A stretch of 64,000 nt of DNA from Luteimonas kalidii (GTDB lineage Bacteria > Pseudomonadota > Gammaproteobacteria > Xanthomonadales > Xanthomonadaceae). The position numbers were made by a program, and so were the translations under genes. The stretch is from positions 374,492-438,491 of the forward strand of contig NZ_JARXRO010000014.1 in assembly GCF_029887935.1 (NCBI RefSeq), given 5' to 3'. Shown here one piece after another: positions 47,484 to 56,233 of the stretch; the stretch's first letter is position 1, and every line of letters starts with the position of its first letter. A model generated the notes under the pieces. That model had not been told where the DNA came from and ran no database searches. It saw only the letters and a program-made list of their open reading frames with translations.

Positions 47484-48161
47484 TCAGCGCTCCGGCACGG
47501 TCCACAGATAGATCGTGCTGCTGTCGACCTGCCGGACCTGCTCCGGTTTCCAGTCCTCGCCCATGTCGAAGGCATGGCTGACGATGCGGGTGCCGGGTCG
47601 CAGTTCGGCCAGCAGTTTCGGTCGCAGCTTCATGTTCAGGCTCTGCAGGAGGTAGAGCGAGACCACCGAGGCCTCGCCGAAGTCCGCCTCGAACAGGTCC
47701 TCCTGGCGGAAGCTGACCAGGTCGGTGACGCCCGCCGCACGCGCGTTGGCATTCGCTTCGCGGATCCGCACCGGCTCGATGTCGATGCCGACCGCGCGGA
47801 TTCCGAACCGCCGCGCCGCGGTGATCGGGATCCGGCCATCGCCCGAGCCCAGGTCGTACAGCACGTCGCCCTCGTCCACGCCCGCCAGCTCCAGCATGGC
47901 GTCCACCACCGGCTGCGGCGTGGGCACGTACACCACGTCCGGCTGCCGGTACCCCGGCGGCCGCGCCTCACGCGTGTAGGAATCGCGATACGCCATCCCC
48001 GGCGCCGGATCGCGCTCTTCCGCAGCGGAATCAGACGGTGGCCCGGCGGTCGCGCTTGCAGAGGGCGCCGGCGCCTGTGCGGAGGCGACCGGTTGTTCGG
48101 CGCAGGCGCCCAGCAAGGGCAGGCACGACAGCAGGAGGACGAACGTCCGGATCTCGGTCAT
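47484..48161 (-). CDS. Class I SAM-dependent methyltransferase with lipoprotein signal
   Basis: The 225-aa protein has a lipobox (LLGAC, C20), a Ser/Ala/Pro-rich linker (about 21-55) and then a class I methyltransferase-like domain with motif I DLGSGDGR (103-110) and acidic motif GIDIEP. A SAM fold behind an export signal is unexpected because SAM is cytoplasmic. Either the domain binds something else, or the N-terminus acts as an inner-leaflet anchor. ATG 48161 overlaps the permease stop by ATGA. A later start would remove the signal but has no evident Shine-Dalgarno. Confidence 0.8.
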   Translation of the reverse strand: MTEIRTFVLLLSCLPLLGACAEQPVASAQAPAPSASATAGPPSDSAAEERDPAPGMAYRDSYTREARPPGYRQPDVVYVPTPQPVVDAMLELAGVDEGDVLYDLGSGDGRIPITAARRFGIRAVGIDIEPVRIREANANARAAGVTDLVSFRQEDLFEADFGEASVVSLYLLQSLNMKLRPKLLAELRPGTRIVSHAFDMGEDWKPEQVRQVDSSTIYLWTVPER

Positions 48162-49519
48162 GGCGAAGGCTCCATGGATGATGGGGATGGATCGAGGAAC
48201 GGCAGCAGCAGCGCGCCGGCGGCGAGCACGGCCACGCCGACCAGCGCACCGAGCCCGGTGTACGCCAGGCTCGCGTACAGCAGGTAGGCGCTGGTGGCGC
48301 AGAACAGCAGTGGCAGCGCGGGATACAGCGGCACCCGGAACGGCCGTGGTGCAGCGGGATCTCGCCGGCGCAGCACGAACAGCGCCACGCCGACGAGCAG
48401 GAAGAACAGCCAGAACACCGGCGCGGTGTACTCGACCGCCATGCGGAAGCCGTCGAGCGCGGTCGCCGCCAGCCCGACCAGCGCCAGCGACAATCCGCCC
48501 TGCAGCAGCACGGCGGCGCGCGGCGATCCGTGCCGTCCGTCCCAGTGGCCGATCGCCGAAAGCGCGCGGAAGTCCCGCCCGACCGCATACACCCCGCGGG
48601 CGCCGGTGATCAACGTGGCATTGGCCGAGGTCAGCGCGGCGATCACCACGATCGCGCTCATCACGGTGGCACCCGTCGCTCCGAACACCGCACGCATCAT
48701 GTCCGCCGCCACCGCGTCGGAGGCCGCCATCCCGCCCAGCCCCAGCACCCGCAGATACGCCAGGTTCGCGAGCACGTACAGCGCCGCGATCGCGACCAGG
48801 CTCAGGGTGAGGATGCGCGGCATCCAGCGCCGCGCATCGCGCACCTCCGCGGTCAGGTACACCGCCTCGTTCCAGCCGCCATAGGTCAGCAGCACGAACA
48901 CCAGCACCAGGCCGAGGGATCCCCCGCCGTCGCCCTCGACACCGGGCAGCGCGGTGGCATCGGGCGCGAACAGCAGGCCGGCGGCGATCACCAGGCACAG
49001 GCCCAGCACCTCCACCGCGGTCAGCACGTTCTGCAGCCCCGTGCCCTGGCGCACGCCCCACCAGTTGCACAGGGTGAGCACGACCACCGTAACAGCGGCA
49101 TAGATCGACGAGGACCAGGGCCCGAGATCGAGGAGCTGGCGCACGTAGTCACCGACCACGTAGGCAAGCAGCACGACCGAACCGGTCTGGATCACCGTCA
49201 ACCGCGCCCAGGCATACAGGAACGCGGGTCGGCGACCGTAGGCGCGGCGCAGATAGGCGTAGTCGCCTCCGGCCTGCGGATAGGTCGTGGCCAGTTCGGC
49301 ATAGCACAGCGCGCCGACCAGCGAGAGCAGCCCGCCGACCACCCAGGCCAGCAGCATCGTGGCCTCGCCTGGCGAGGCGCCGGCCACCAGCGATGGCGTG
49401 CGGAAAATGCCGGCGCCGACCACGATGCCGATGGTGACTGCGAACGCCTCTCGCTTGCCGAGGACCGGCCGGGGACGCGCGGGGGCATCGGATGGCGGGG
49501 TTGGGCCTGCGGAATCCAT
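48158..49519 (-). CDS. APC-superfamily amino acid permease
   Basis: This 453-aa inner-membrane transporter has about twelve helices and the APC N-terminal motif FAVTIGIVVGAGIFRTPSLVA, then CYAELATTYPQAGGDYAYLRRAYG. It likely exchanges or imports amino acids; the substrate is not predictable. The start is uncertain: ATG 49519 precedes a Pro-rich cytoplasmic segment, and in-frame Mets upstream (49561, 49588) lack a Shine-Dalgarno. It is coupled to the lipoprotein-like methyltransferase by a 4-base overlap. Confidence 0.88.
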   Translation of the reverse strand: MDSAGPTPPSDAPARPRPVLGKREAFAVTIGIVVGAGIFRTPSLVAGASPGEATMLLAWVVGGLLSLVGALCYAELATTYPQAGGDYAYLRRAYGRRPAFLYAWARLTVIQTGSVVLLAYVVGDYVRQLLDLGPWSSSIYAAVTVVVLTLCNWWGVRQGTGLQNVLTAVEVLGLCLVIAAGLLFAPDATALPGVEGDGGGSLGLVLVFVLLTYGGWNEAVYLTAEVRDARRWMPRILTLSLVAIAALYVLANLAYLRVLGLGGMAASDAVAADMMRAVFGATGATVMSAIVVIAALTSANATLITGARGVYAVGRDFRALSAIGHWDGRHGSPRAAVLLQGGLSLALVGLAATALDGFRMAVEYTAPVFWLFFLLVGVALFVLRRRDPAAPRPFRVPLYPALPLLFCATSAYLLYASLAYTGLGALVGVAVLAAGALLLPFLDPSPSSMEPSP

Positions 49520-49666
49520 GCTCGGCTTGCGAGGAGGCGCGACGCGTCTCGCCGGTCGCATCCGGTCCGATTGGAACAACCGCGACATTCGCGCACCGTG
49601 AACATCGCGACCTGCGCGGCGCGTGCAGACCGCATGCACGCTATGCGGACTCAGGCGCCGCCAACG

Positions 49667-49696
49667 ACGGGAGGGCCGCGCAAGCGGCCCTCCCGT
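49667..49696 (-). terminator. Strong hairpin downstream of the OmpA-family lipoprotein gene
   Basis: A 13-bp perfect stem (49667-49679 / 49684-49696, ACGGGAGGGCCGC) closes a 4-base loop, GCAA when read on the plus strand. It lies about 53 bases past the lipoprotein stop codon. There is no T-run on either side, so it may be a Rho-assisted terminator or an RNA-stability element. Confidence 0.55.
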
Positions 49697-49748
49697 GATT
49701 CGATCGAAGCGACGCCGGTGCGGCGCCTGGCTCCTTACGACTGCATGC

Positions 49749-50426
49749 CTACGACTGCAACGGGACGATGCGGATCTCGACCCGGCGGTTGAGCGCGCGG
49801 CCCTGTTCGGTGGCGTTGTCGGCGACCGGGTAGCGGTAGCCGAAGCCCGCGACCTCGAAACGCTCGCGCTGCAGGCCCTGGCCGATCAGGTATGTGGCCA
49901 CGTTCTGCGCGCGCTGTTCGGAGATGCGCTGGTTGACCGCCTCGCCGCCGACGTTGTCGGTGTGGCCGCTGACTTCGACGATGGTCTGGTTGTAGTCGCG
50001 CAGCGTCGCGGCGACGTTGTTGAGCGCCGGGTAGAACTGGGGCTTCAGTTCGGTGCGGTTGAAGTCGAACGTCACGCCGTCGGGCAGGTTGAGCTTGATG
50101 GTGTCGCCCTCGCGGTCGACCTCGATGCCGGTGCCGGCGGTCTGGCGGCGCAGTTCGGCCTCCTGGCGGTCCTGGTAGGCGCCGACCGCGCCACCGGCCA
50201 GGCCGCCCACGCCGGCGCCGACCATCGCGCGCTGGCGGCGCTCGGTCGCGTCGCCGCCGCTGAGCAGGCCGGCCACTGCGCCGATGCCGGCACCGATGAG
50301 GGCATTGTTGCGGGTGCGGTTCGGATCGTCGGGGGCATTGGTCTGGCCCGTATAGGTCGCGCAGCTGGTCAGCAGCAGCGAACCGGCAAGCACGGCCGAG
50401 GCGGCGATCGCATTCTTCTGGCGCAT
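49749..50426 (-). CDS. OmpA-family outer membrane lipoprotein (YiaD-like)
   Basis: This 225-aa lipoprotein (lipobox LLTSC, C22) has a glycine-zipper segment (ALIGAGIGAVAGLLSGG, VGAGVGGLAGGAVGAYQ) and a C-terminal OmpA peptidoglycan-binding domain. The domain carries VEVSGHTDNVGGEAVNQRIS, AQNVATYLIGQGL and GYRYPVADNATEQGRALNRRVEI. Such proteins tether the outer membrane to the cell wall. ATG 50426 has AGGAG eight bases upstream. Confidence 0.92.
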   Translation of the reverse strand: MRQKNAIAASAVLAGSLLLTSCATYTGQTNAPDDPNRTRNNALIGAGIGAVAGLLSGGDATERRQRAMVGAGVGGLAGGAVGAYQDRQEAELRRQTAGTGIEVDREGDTIKLNLPDGVTFDFNRTELKPQFYPALNNVAATLRDYNQTIVEVSGHTDNVGGEAVNQRISEQRAQNVATYLIGQGLQRERFEVAGFGYRYPVADNATEQGRALNRRVEIRIVPLQS

Positions 50427-50642
50427 GGTGCGTCTCCTGGGCGCGGGCCGCGGCCCGCGTCGATGTGAAGGGGCGCACATCACACCATGGCCCACGGCAA
50501 CGGCGGGTGACGGCATGCCGCGCCTCGCCCCGTGTCGCCGGAACGGTTCAGGAAACCCGCCGCACGTCGTCCCGGTCGCCTCGGCACGGCGATCGATGCG
50601 TCGGGTGCGATCGGTGTATGGACCCTGCGCCCGTCGCGGGCA

Positions 50643-52073
50643 TCAATCGGCCGCTCGGTCCTTCAGCGCGCGATATGCGCCCAGCGCCGCATCGCGCCCG
50701 GCGGCCAGGTCCGCGATTGGACGGGAAGGATAGTCGGGCGCGTGTCGGCGCACCCTGCCGGGGTCGTCCCAGGGCGCATGCCGCAGGGGCACGGGCAGGT
50801 CGGCCAGTTCCGGCAGCCAGCGTGCGACATAGCGCCCGTCGGGGTCGAACCTGGTCGCCTGGGTGACCGGGTTGAACACGCGGAAGTACGGCGACGCGTC
50901 GGCGCCGGTCCCCGCCACCCACTGCCAGCCCAGGGTGTTGTTGGCCAGGTCGGCGTCCACCAGCGTGTCCCAGAACCAGCGCGCGCCCTCGCGCCAATGC
51001 TGGCGCATGTGCTTGCACAGGTAGCTGGCGACGATCATGCGCACGCGGTTGTGCATCCAGCCCGTGTGCCACAGCTCGCGCAGGCCCGCATCGACGATCG
51101 GGACGCCAGTGCGGCCGGTGCGCCAGGCTTCCAGCGCCCGGGAATCACGCCGCGCCCACGCGAAATCGTCGAAACGCGGGTTGAAGTTGCGCTCGGGAGT
51201 CTCGGGGAAATGGTGCAGCAGGTGATGGGCGAACTCGCGCCAGCCCAGCTCCCGTACGTAGGCGTCGATGTCCGCGCCAGTCGCGGCCGTGCGAGCCTCT
51301 TCCAGTGCGGCCACGATGCGCCACGGCGCGATCTCGCCGAAATGCAGGTGCGGCGAGAGGCGCGAGGTGCCGACCTGATCCGGGCGGTCGCGGCCCTCGC
51401 GGTAGCCGCGCAGCGCACCGTCGGTGAACACCTCCAGCGCCTCGTGGGCGCCGGCCTCGCCGGGCGTCCAGTGATCCCAGAAGGGCGCATCCCAGCCACG
51501 CGCGGAACGCAGCTTCAGGGCATCGAGCGGGATGCCGTCCGGATCGCCGTCGAGGTCGGGCAGCGAGCGCGGCGCTTCGATCGTGGACGGGACGTGCCAG
51601 TCGGCCAGCGCAGAACGCCAGAACGGGGTGAAGACGCGGTAGGGCGCGCCCTGCCTGGTCGCGCGCTGCCAGGGCTCGAACAGCAGTGCGCCGTTGAAGC
51701 TTTCGGCATGCAGTCCCTGCCCGCGCAGGGCACGCTTGATCTCGGCGTCGCGGCGCTCGATCGCCGGCTCGTAGCGCCGGGTCCAGTACACGGCCTCGGC
51801 ATCGCAGGCCGCCGCCAGCGCCTGCAGGACCGCGAGGCTCGGGCCGCGGAACATCCGCAGCCGCGAGCCGCGCGCACGCAGGGCGACATCCAGCGCCGCG
51901 AGCGAATGGTGACGCCACGCATCCGAGGCGGCACCGGGGGCCCAGTCGCCCTCTTCCTCCGGTTCGTGGATGTAGATGCACACCGGCACCTGCCCGGCCG
52001 ACAGGGCGGCGGCCAGCGCAGGCTGGTCCGCCAGGCGCAGATCGTTGCGGAACCAGACGAGGGCATTGGCCAT
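50643..52073 (-). CDS. phrB: Deoxyribodipyrimidine photolyase
   Basis: This 476-aa FAD enzyme repairs cyclobutane pyrimidine dimers using blue light. The N-terminal antenna-binding domain starts ALVWFRNDLRLADQPAL. The C-terminal FAD domain has TSRLSPHLHFGEIAPWRI, YVRELGWREFAHHLLHHFP and the conserved WFWDTLVDADLANNTLGWQWVAGTG. Sequence cannot fully exclude a cryptochrome-type function, but the class I CPD photolyase pattern is strong. Confidence 0.95.
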   Translation of the reverse strand: MANALVWFRNDLRLADQPALAAALSAGQVPVCIYIHEPEEEGDWAPGAASDAWRHHSLAALDVALRARGSRLRMFRGPSLAVLQALAAACDAEAVYWTRRYEPAIERRDAEIKRALRGQGLHAESFNGALLFEPWQRATRQGAPYRVFTPFWRSALADWHVPSTIEAPRSLPDLDGDPDGIPLDALKLRSARGWDAPFWDHWTPGEAGAHEALEVFTDGALRGYREGRDRPDQVGTSRLSPHLHFGEIAPWRIVAALEEARTAATGADIDAYVRELGWREFAHHLLHHFPETPERNFNPRFDDFAWARRDSRALEAWRTGRTGVPIVDAGLRELWHTGWMHNRVRMIVASYLCKHMRQHWREGARWFWDTLVDADLANNTLGWQWVAGTGADASPYFRVFNPVTQATRFDPDGRYVARWLPELADLPVPLRHAPWDDPGRVRRHAPDYPSRPIADLAAGRDAALGAYRALKDRAAD

Positions 52074-52320
52074 GGCACAGTATCTGCGCGCGCGGTCGAG
52101 GTGGCGTCAACCCGCCGCCGGCGCGGCCCGCCGCCGCCGACAGCGCGCGCCCGGCCGTCGCCATATCGCACCGGTCCCTTGAAGCGGGACCCGCGAGCGT
52201 GGCGAAGGGGGCCGACATCCGTGCATGATGGCCGCCGCTGCAGGCGCGACGGGCCGCGGCCGGCGCCGTTTCACGTTGAACGGACACCACGCGGGGAACG
52301 CCGCATCCTGGGGAGAACGC

Positions 52321-53166
52321 ATGAATCAGAGCAGCGTCCGCATCGAAGCCGCGGCGGCACGGGTCCTGCTGTTCGAGGAGGTCTACCCCGCCCGGGCCGC
52401 GCAGGAGCAGGCGGAGAAGAGCAAGCTCAATGCCTTCGGCGCGCTGGCCCGGCTCAATCCCCTCAACCGTCCCAAAGCCGAGACCGTGCAGCTGTCGAAA
52501 TGGGAGTTGCGCTACGAGCCGTTCTGGCACGTCGTGGCCCGGCGGGAAGTCGATTACACCCACGACGCGACCTACGTCCTGCCGGTGGGCAACCCGCACG
52601 CGCAGCGCCTGGACATCGCCGGACAGGTGTACCCGGTGCTCTCTCGCGAGAAGAAGCCGCACATCGAACTGCCAGCGCACGAACGGTGCCTGCGGCGCGT
52701 CGACACCGCTATCTTCCAGGACGGCATGAAGCGCGACATGAAGCCGGCGGTCCTGCAGCGATACGTCGACAAGTACCAGGCCGCCGACCAGCCACAGCTC
52801 GATCGGGACGGCCTGCTGCAGCCGCTGCTGTCGTCCTCGGCCGCCACCCAGCTCGTGCTGTCCAGGCTCGGTGCGGAAGCGATCGACGCCTCGGAGATCC
52901 ACGACGACACCGCCACGATCGAGAAGCTGCACCTGTACTACCGGCCGGTGTTCGCCTTCGAGTACGTGTGGAGCCCTGCAGGCAAGGTCGGCGTGGTCGA
53001 AGTGGACGGCCTGACCGGCGAGGTGGTCGAACTGGGGCAATGGTTCCGCGAAAAGCTCGGCGCCGTGGTGACGCGCGACCTGCTGGTCGACATCGGTGCC
53101 GACGCCATCTCGATGGCGATTCCCGGCGGCTCGATCGCGGTCAAGGTGATCAACCGGCTCGTCTGA
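52321..53166 (+). CDS. Hypothetical protein of unknown function
   Basis: I do not recognise this 281-aa protein. It has no signal peptide. The sequence mixes charged helices (ARAAQEQAEKSKLNAF) with beta-rich stretches (KWELRYEPFWHVVARREVDYT, TYVLPVGNPHAQRLDIAGQVY). A modest C-terminal hydrophobic segment (DAISMAIPGGSIAVKVIN) could be a hairpin or buried helix. The DVDGLTGEVVELGQWF-type region (KVGVVEVDGLTGEV) resembles a PepSY-like strand pair, which is only a suggestion. ATG 52321 follows a 247-bp gap after phrB. It is convergent with dnaB. Confidence 0.6.
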   Translation: MNQSSVRIEAAAARVLLFEEVYPARAAQEQAEKSKLNAFGALARLNPLNRPKAETVQLSKWELRYEPFWHVVARREVDYTHDATYVLPVGNPHAQRLDIAGQVYPVLSREKKPHIELPAHERCLRRVDTAIFQDGMKRDMKPAVLQRYVDKYQAADQPQLDRDGLLQPLLSSSAATQLVLSRLGAEAIDASEIHDDTATIEKLHLYYRPVFAFEYVWSPAGKVGVVEVDGLTGEVVELGQWFREKLGAVVTRDLLVDIGADAISMAIPGGSIAVKVINRLV

Positions 53167-53229
53167 GACGCGCGCCCCACGCGGGGGCGATGCCGTCCGG
53201 AACCGGCCGCCGCGAGGCTTCGGGGGCGA

Positions 53230-54630
53230 CTATTCGAAGCTGCCGATCGAGTCGTGCGCCAGGTTGTCGAAGCGGGTGTACTCGCCGAAGAACTTGAGCT
53301 TGAGCGAACCGGTCGGGCCATTACGCTGCTTGCCGATGATCACTTCCGCCAGGCCCTTGTCCGGCGAGTTTTCCTTGTTGTAGTACTCGTCGCGGTAGAT
53401 GAAGATGATCACGTCCGCGTCCTGCTCGATGGCGCCGGATTCGCGCAGGTCGGCCATCACCGGGCGCTTGTCGGTGCGCGTTTCCAGCGAACGGTTGAGC
53501 TGCGACAGCGCGATCACCGGCACGTTGAGTTCCTTGGCCAGCGCCTTGAGCGAGCGGCTGATCTCGGAGATCTCGGTGGCGCGGTTCTCGCTGTTGCCCG
53601 GCACCTGCATCAGCTGCAGGTAGTCGATCACGATCAGGCCCAGGTCGTGCTCGCGCTTGAGCCGGCGCGCCTTGGCGCGCAGCACGTCCGGCGACAGCGC
53701 CGGCGTGTCGTCGATGAAGATCCGCGCATCCTTGATCAGGCGGATCGCACTGGTCACGCGGCTCCAGTCCTCGTCCTCGAGCTGGCCCGTGCGCAGGCGG
53801 GTCGCGTTCACCCGCCCGACCGACGAGATCAGGCGCAGCGCCAGCTGGCTGGACGACATTTCCATCGAGAACACCGCGACCGCCTTCTTGGTCTTCATCG
53901 CCGCGTATTCGGCCATGTTCAGTGCCAGCGTGGTCTTGCCCATCGACGGACGCGCGGCCAGGATCAGCAGGTCGGTCGGCTGCAGGCCCGCGGTCATTTC
54001 GTCGAACTCGGTGTAGCCGGTGGGCATGCCGGTGATGCCGCCGCCGTTGGCGTGGCGCGTCTGCAGGATGTCGAACGCCTCGCGCATGGCGTCGTTGACG
54101 GCGGTGAAGTCCTGGCGGCCACGCGCGCCGAGTTCGGCGATCGCGAACACCTCCTGCTCGGCCTTGGCCAGCAGCTCGCTGCTGTCACGGCCTTCGGGCT
54201 GGAAGCCGTCGTTGACGATGCCGGTGCCGACCTCGATCAGCTGTCGCAGGATCGCCTTGTCGCGCACGATCTCGGCATAGGCCTTGATGTTCGCAGCCGA
54301 CGGCGTGGTGCTGGCCAGTTCGACCAGGTAGGCGCCGCCCGCGACCTGCTCGGCCAGCCCCTGCGATTCGAACCATTCGCCCAGCGTGACCGCGTCGAAC
54401 GGCTTGTTCTTCTCGGCCAGTTCGCGGATGGCGCGATAGATCAGCTGGTGGTCGCGACGGTAGAAATCGACGTCGGCCAGCAGGTCGGCGATGCGGTCGA
54501 ACGCCTCGGGCGCCAGCATCAGCCCGCCGAGGACGGCCTGCTCGGCCTCCACCGACTGCGGCGGCACGCGGAGCTGTTCGATACGGGCGTCTTGGCGGCC
54601 TTCCTGACGGAAACCGGGGCGTGCGGACAT
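53230..54630 (-). CDS. dnaB: Replicative DNA helicase DnaB
   Basis: This 466-aa hexameric helicase unwinds DNA at the replication fork. The N-terminal primase-interaction domain (PPQSVEAEQAVLGGLML) precedes a RecA-like core with Walker A ARPSMGKTTLALN, and later QLNRSLETR and SGAIEQDADVIIFIYRDEYY motifs. The start at 54630 (SARPGFRQEG) is preferred to an in-frame Met at 54693, because GGAG lies upstream and the N-terminus fits relatives. A perfect DnaA box lies about 100 bases upstream. Confidence 0.96.
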   Translation of the reverse strand: MSARPGFRQEGRQDARIEQLRVPPQSVEAEQAVLGGLMLAPEAFDRIADLLADVDFYRRDHQLIYRAIRELAEKNKPFDAVTLGEWFESQGLAEQVAGGAYLVELASTTPSAANIKAYAEIVRDKAILRQLIEVGTGIVNDGFQPEGRDSSELLAKAEQEVFAIAELGARGRQDFTAVNDAMREAFDILQTRHANGGGITGMPTGYTEFDEMTAGLQPTDLLILAARPSMGKTTLALNMAEYAAMKTKKAVAVFSMEMSSSQLALRLISSVGRVNATRLRTGQLEDEDWSRVTSAIRLIKDARIFIDDTPALSPDVLRAKARRLKREHDLGLIVIDYLQLMQVPGNSENRATEISEISRSLKALAKELNVPVIALSQLNRSLETRTDKRPVMADLRESGAIEQDADVIIFIYRDEYYNKENSPDKGLAEVIIGKQRNGPTGSLKLKFFGEYTRFDNLAHDSIGSFE

Positions 54631-54731
54631 CAGCGGTGTGACTCCCAGCGACGGACCTTGGCAGCGGTCCTGTTGTTGTTCTGAAGCGGTCATCGTAGCG
54701 GCGGTGGCTGTGGAGGCGCGACGGAACAAGC

Positions 54732-54740
54732 TGTGGATAA
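54732..54740 (-). promoter_or_regulatory. Perfect DnaA box upstream of dnaB
   Basis: TTATCCACA on the minus strand matches the high-affinity DnaA consensus exactly, about 100 bases upstream of the dnaB start. Only a single box was seen, so this is a candidate regulatory site rather than an origin. Confidence 0.6.
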
Positions 54741-54887
54741 CACTTCTATCGTCGTTGCGTCGCAGCAGACGAGACTGGCAGCGCCCGCATGGGACTCGGT
54801 TCTGCCGACCGCAAAGAGTAAAGTCTTCTCGCCAAGGCCCGCTGGCTTCGGAAGGACGCCCCACCCTGGTGGCGATGGGCCGCTTTT

Positions 54888-54951
54888 CCCTCGGTCAGGG
54901 CTCCTGCCCTGACTCGGGCGCGCGCCATCCCTGGCGCGCTGGCCGCGACCC
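54888..54951 (+). repeat. REP-like structured repeat, copy A
   Basis: The 64-bp unit starts CCCTCGGTCAGGGCTCCTGC and holds two internal hairpins: GTCAGGGC/GCCCTGAC and GCGCGCCA/TGGCGCGC. An inverted, nearly identical copy lies at 55206-55271. Coding potential is absent. Confidence 0.85.
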
Positions 54952-55205
54952 ATCGCCGCCAGGATGGGGCTCATTGAGTCTTTCAACACCGGATCTTGAT
55001 ACAGCGCACTCCGGCAAAGTCACGGTCCGTCAGCGTATCCGGGAAAGCGGACCGTCCACCTCGATGAATCCGGACGCGACCCAGATGTTGCGGGCGCCTA
55101 GAGGCCGAGCGCCGATGCTCGCTCATCGATTCTCCCTCGCATCAGTCGCCTGCTTTTGTCGAAGCGGCACACCCAACATCGCCGCGGCCGCGTTCCGCCA
55201 GCCGC

Positions 55206-55271
55206 GGGTCGCGGACAAGCGCGCCATGGATGGCGCGCGCCCGAGTCAGGGCAGGAAGCCCTGACCGAGGG
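55206..55271 (-). repeat. REP-like structured repeat, copy B (inverted)
   Basis: The reverse complement of this 66-bp unit matches copy A almost throughout, including both internal hairpins; differences are a few substitutions and two inserted bases. It is flanked by 11-bp inverted arms TTCCGCCAGCC (55193-55203) and GGCTGGCGGAA (55285-55295), making a larger palindrome. Confidence 0.85.
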
Positions 55272-55347
55272 TGGAGCGACTCGAGGCTGGCGGAATGCGG
55301 CGTCGTTCCGGAACCCGCGCCTTGCTTGTACCGGACCAGAAATACGA

Positions 55348-55367
55348 AAGGCGCCCGGAGGCGCCTT
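55348..55367 (-). terminator. Terminator of the rpsF-rpsR-rplI operon
   Basis: AAGGCGCC and GGCGCCTT form an 8-bp stem with a 4-base loop, starting 23 bases beyond the rplI stop. A broken T-rich stretch follows on the minus strand. Confidence 0.65.
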
Positions 55368-55390
55368 CGCGTACAGCTCTGAAGCGGAGA

Positions 55391-55843
55391 TCAGGCCGCT
55401 TCGGGCTCCACCACCACCTTGACCGTCGCCTCGGCGTCGGCATGCAGGTGGATGGTGATCTCGAACTCGCCGGTGTTGCGCAGCGGGCCTTCGCCCATCA
55501 CCACTTCGGACTTGTTGACCGGCGTGCCGGCCTTGGTCAGGGCCTCGGCGATGTCGCGCGGGCCGACCGAACCGTACAGCTTGCCCTCGGTGGAGGCGTT
55601 GGCGTAGATGGTCACGCTCGCGCCTTCCAGCTTCGCCAGGCGCGACTGCGCCTCGTCGGCGGTGGCTTGGGCCTTGGCCTCGTAGTCGGCGCGCTTGGCC
55701 TCGAACTCGGCGAGGTTGGCGGCGGTGGCCGGCACGGCCTTGCCCTGGGGCACGAGGAAGTTGCGGCCGTAGCCCGGCTTCACGCTCACCTTGTCGCCAA
55801 GGTTGCCGAGGTTGGTCACGCGCTGGAGCAGGATCAGTTCCAT
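55391..55843 (-). CDS. rplI: 50S ribosomal protein L9
   Basis: This 150-aa protein binds 23S rRNA through its N-terminal domain ([32 protein letters not shown]). A long connecting helix (about 41-75) leads to the C-terminal domain ([20 protein letters not shown]). It is the third gene of rpsF-rpsR-rplI. Confidence 0.99.
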   Translation of the reverse strand: MELILLQRVTNLGNLGDKVSVKPGYGRNFLVPQGKAVPATAANLAEFEAKRADYEAKAQATADEAQSRLAKLEGASVTIYANASTEGKLYGSVGPRDIAEALTKAGTPVNKSEVVMGEGPLRNTGEFEITIHLHADAEATVKVVVEPEAA

Positions 55844-55991
55844 GGGAGATCTCCGTATTCGTTAGCGACGCCGGGCGCCGCAACGGTTGCTGTCCGAATC
55901 GGACGGATGGTGGATCGGAACGGGCCCCTGCCCGACCAAGGTCAGGCAGGCAGCGTCCCGTACGACGGCGCCTCGCTCGGGAGGCGACCGC

Positions 55992-56222
55992 TCAGACGTT
56001 GTGGTTGTCGGTGTACGGGATCAGCGCGAGGAAGCGCGCGCGCTTGACCGCGAGCGCGAGCTGGCGCTGGTAGCGCGACTTCGTGCCGGTGATGCGGCTG
56101 GGCACGATCTTGCCGTTCTCGGTGAGGTTCTGGCGCAGGGTGTTGAGATCCTTGTAGTCGATCTCCTTGACACCCTCGGCGGTGAACTTGCAGAACTTGC
56201 GGCGGCGGAAGAACTTGGACAT
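55992..56222 (-). CDS. rpsR: 30S ribosomal protein S18
   Basis: This 76-aa basic protein of the small-subunit platform forms a complex with S6. The typical [11 protein letters not shown]-terminus, [31 protein letters not shown] and the ending [13 protein letters not shown] are present. It starts 11 bases after the rpsF stop and is cotranscribed with it. Confidence 0.99.
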   Translation of the reverse strand: MSKFFRRRKFCKFTAEGVKEIDYKDLNTLRQNLTENGKIVPSRITGTKSRYQRQLALAVKRARFLALIPYTDNHNV

Positions 56223-56233
56223 GTGCGTGCTCC

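Larger units (their letters stand above)
54631..55347. other. Gene-free gap with repeats between dnaB and rplI
   Basis: No gene is supported in these roughly 720 bases; the open stretches have no family features. The gap holds a DnaA box, two inverted copies of a 64-66-bp structured repeat and further inverted arms. In many gammaproteobacteria dnaB follows rplI closely, so this gap looks expanded. Confidence 0.7.

Noticed and set aside
54960-55180. Small gene between the two REP-like repeats
   Set aside because: Open stretches lack a Shine-Dalgarno, codon bias of the neighbours and any recognisable domain.
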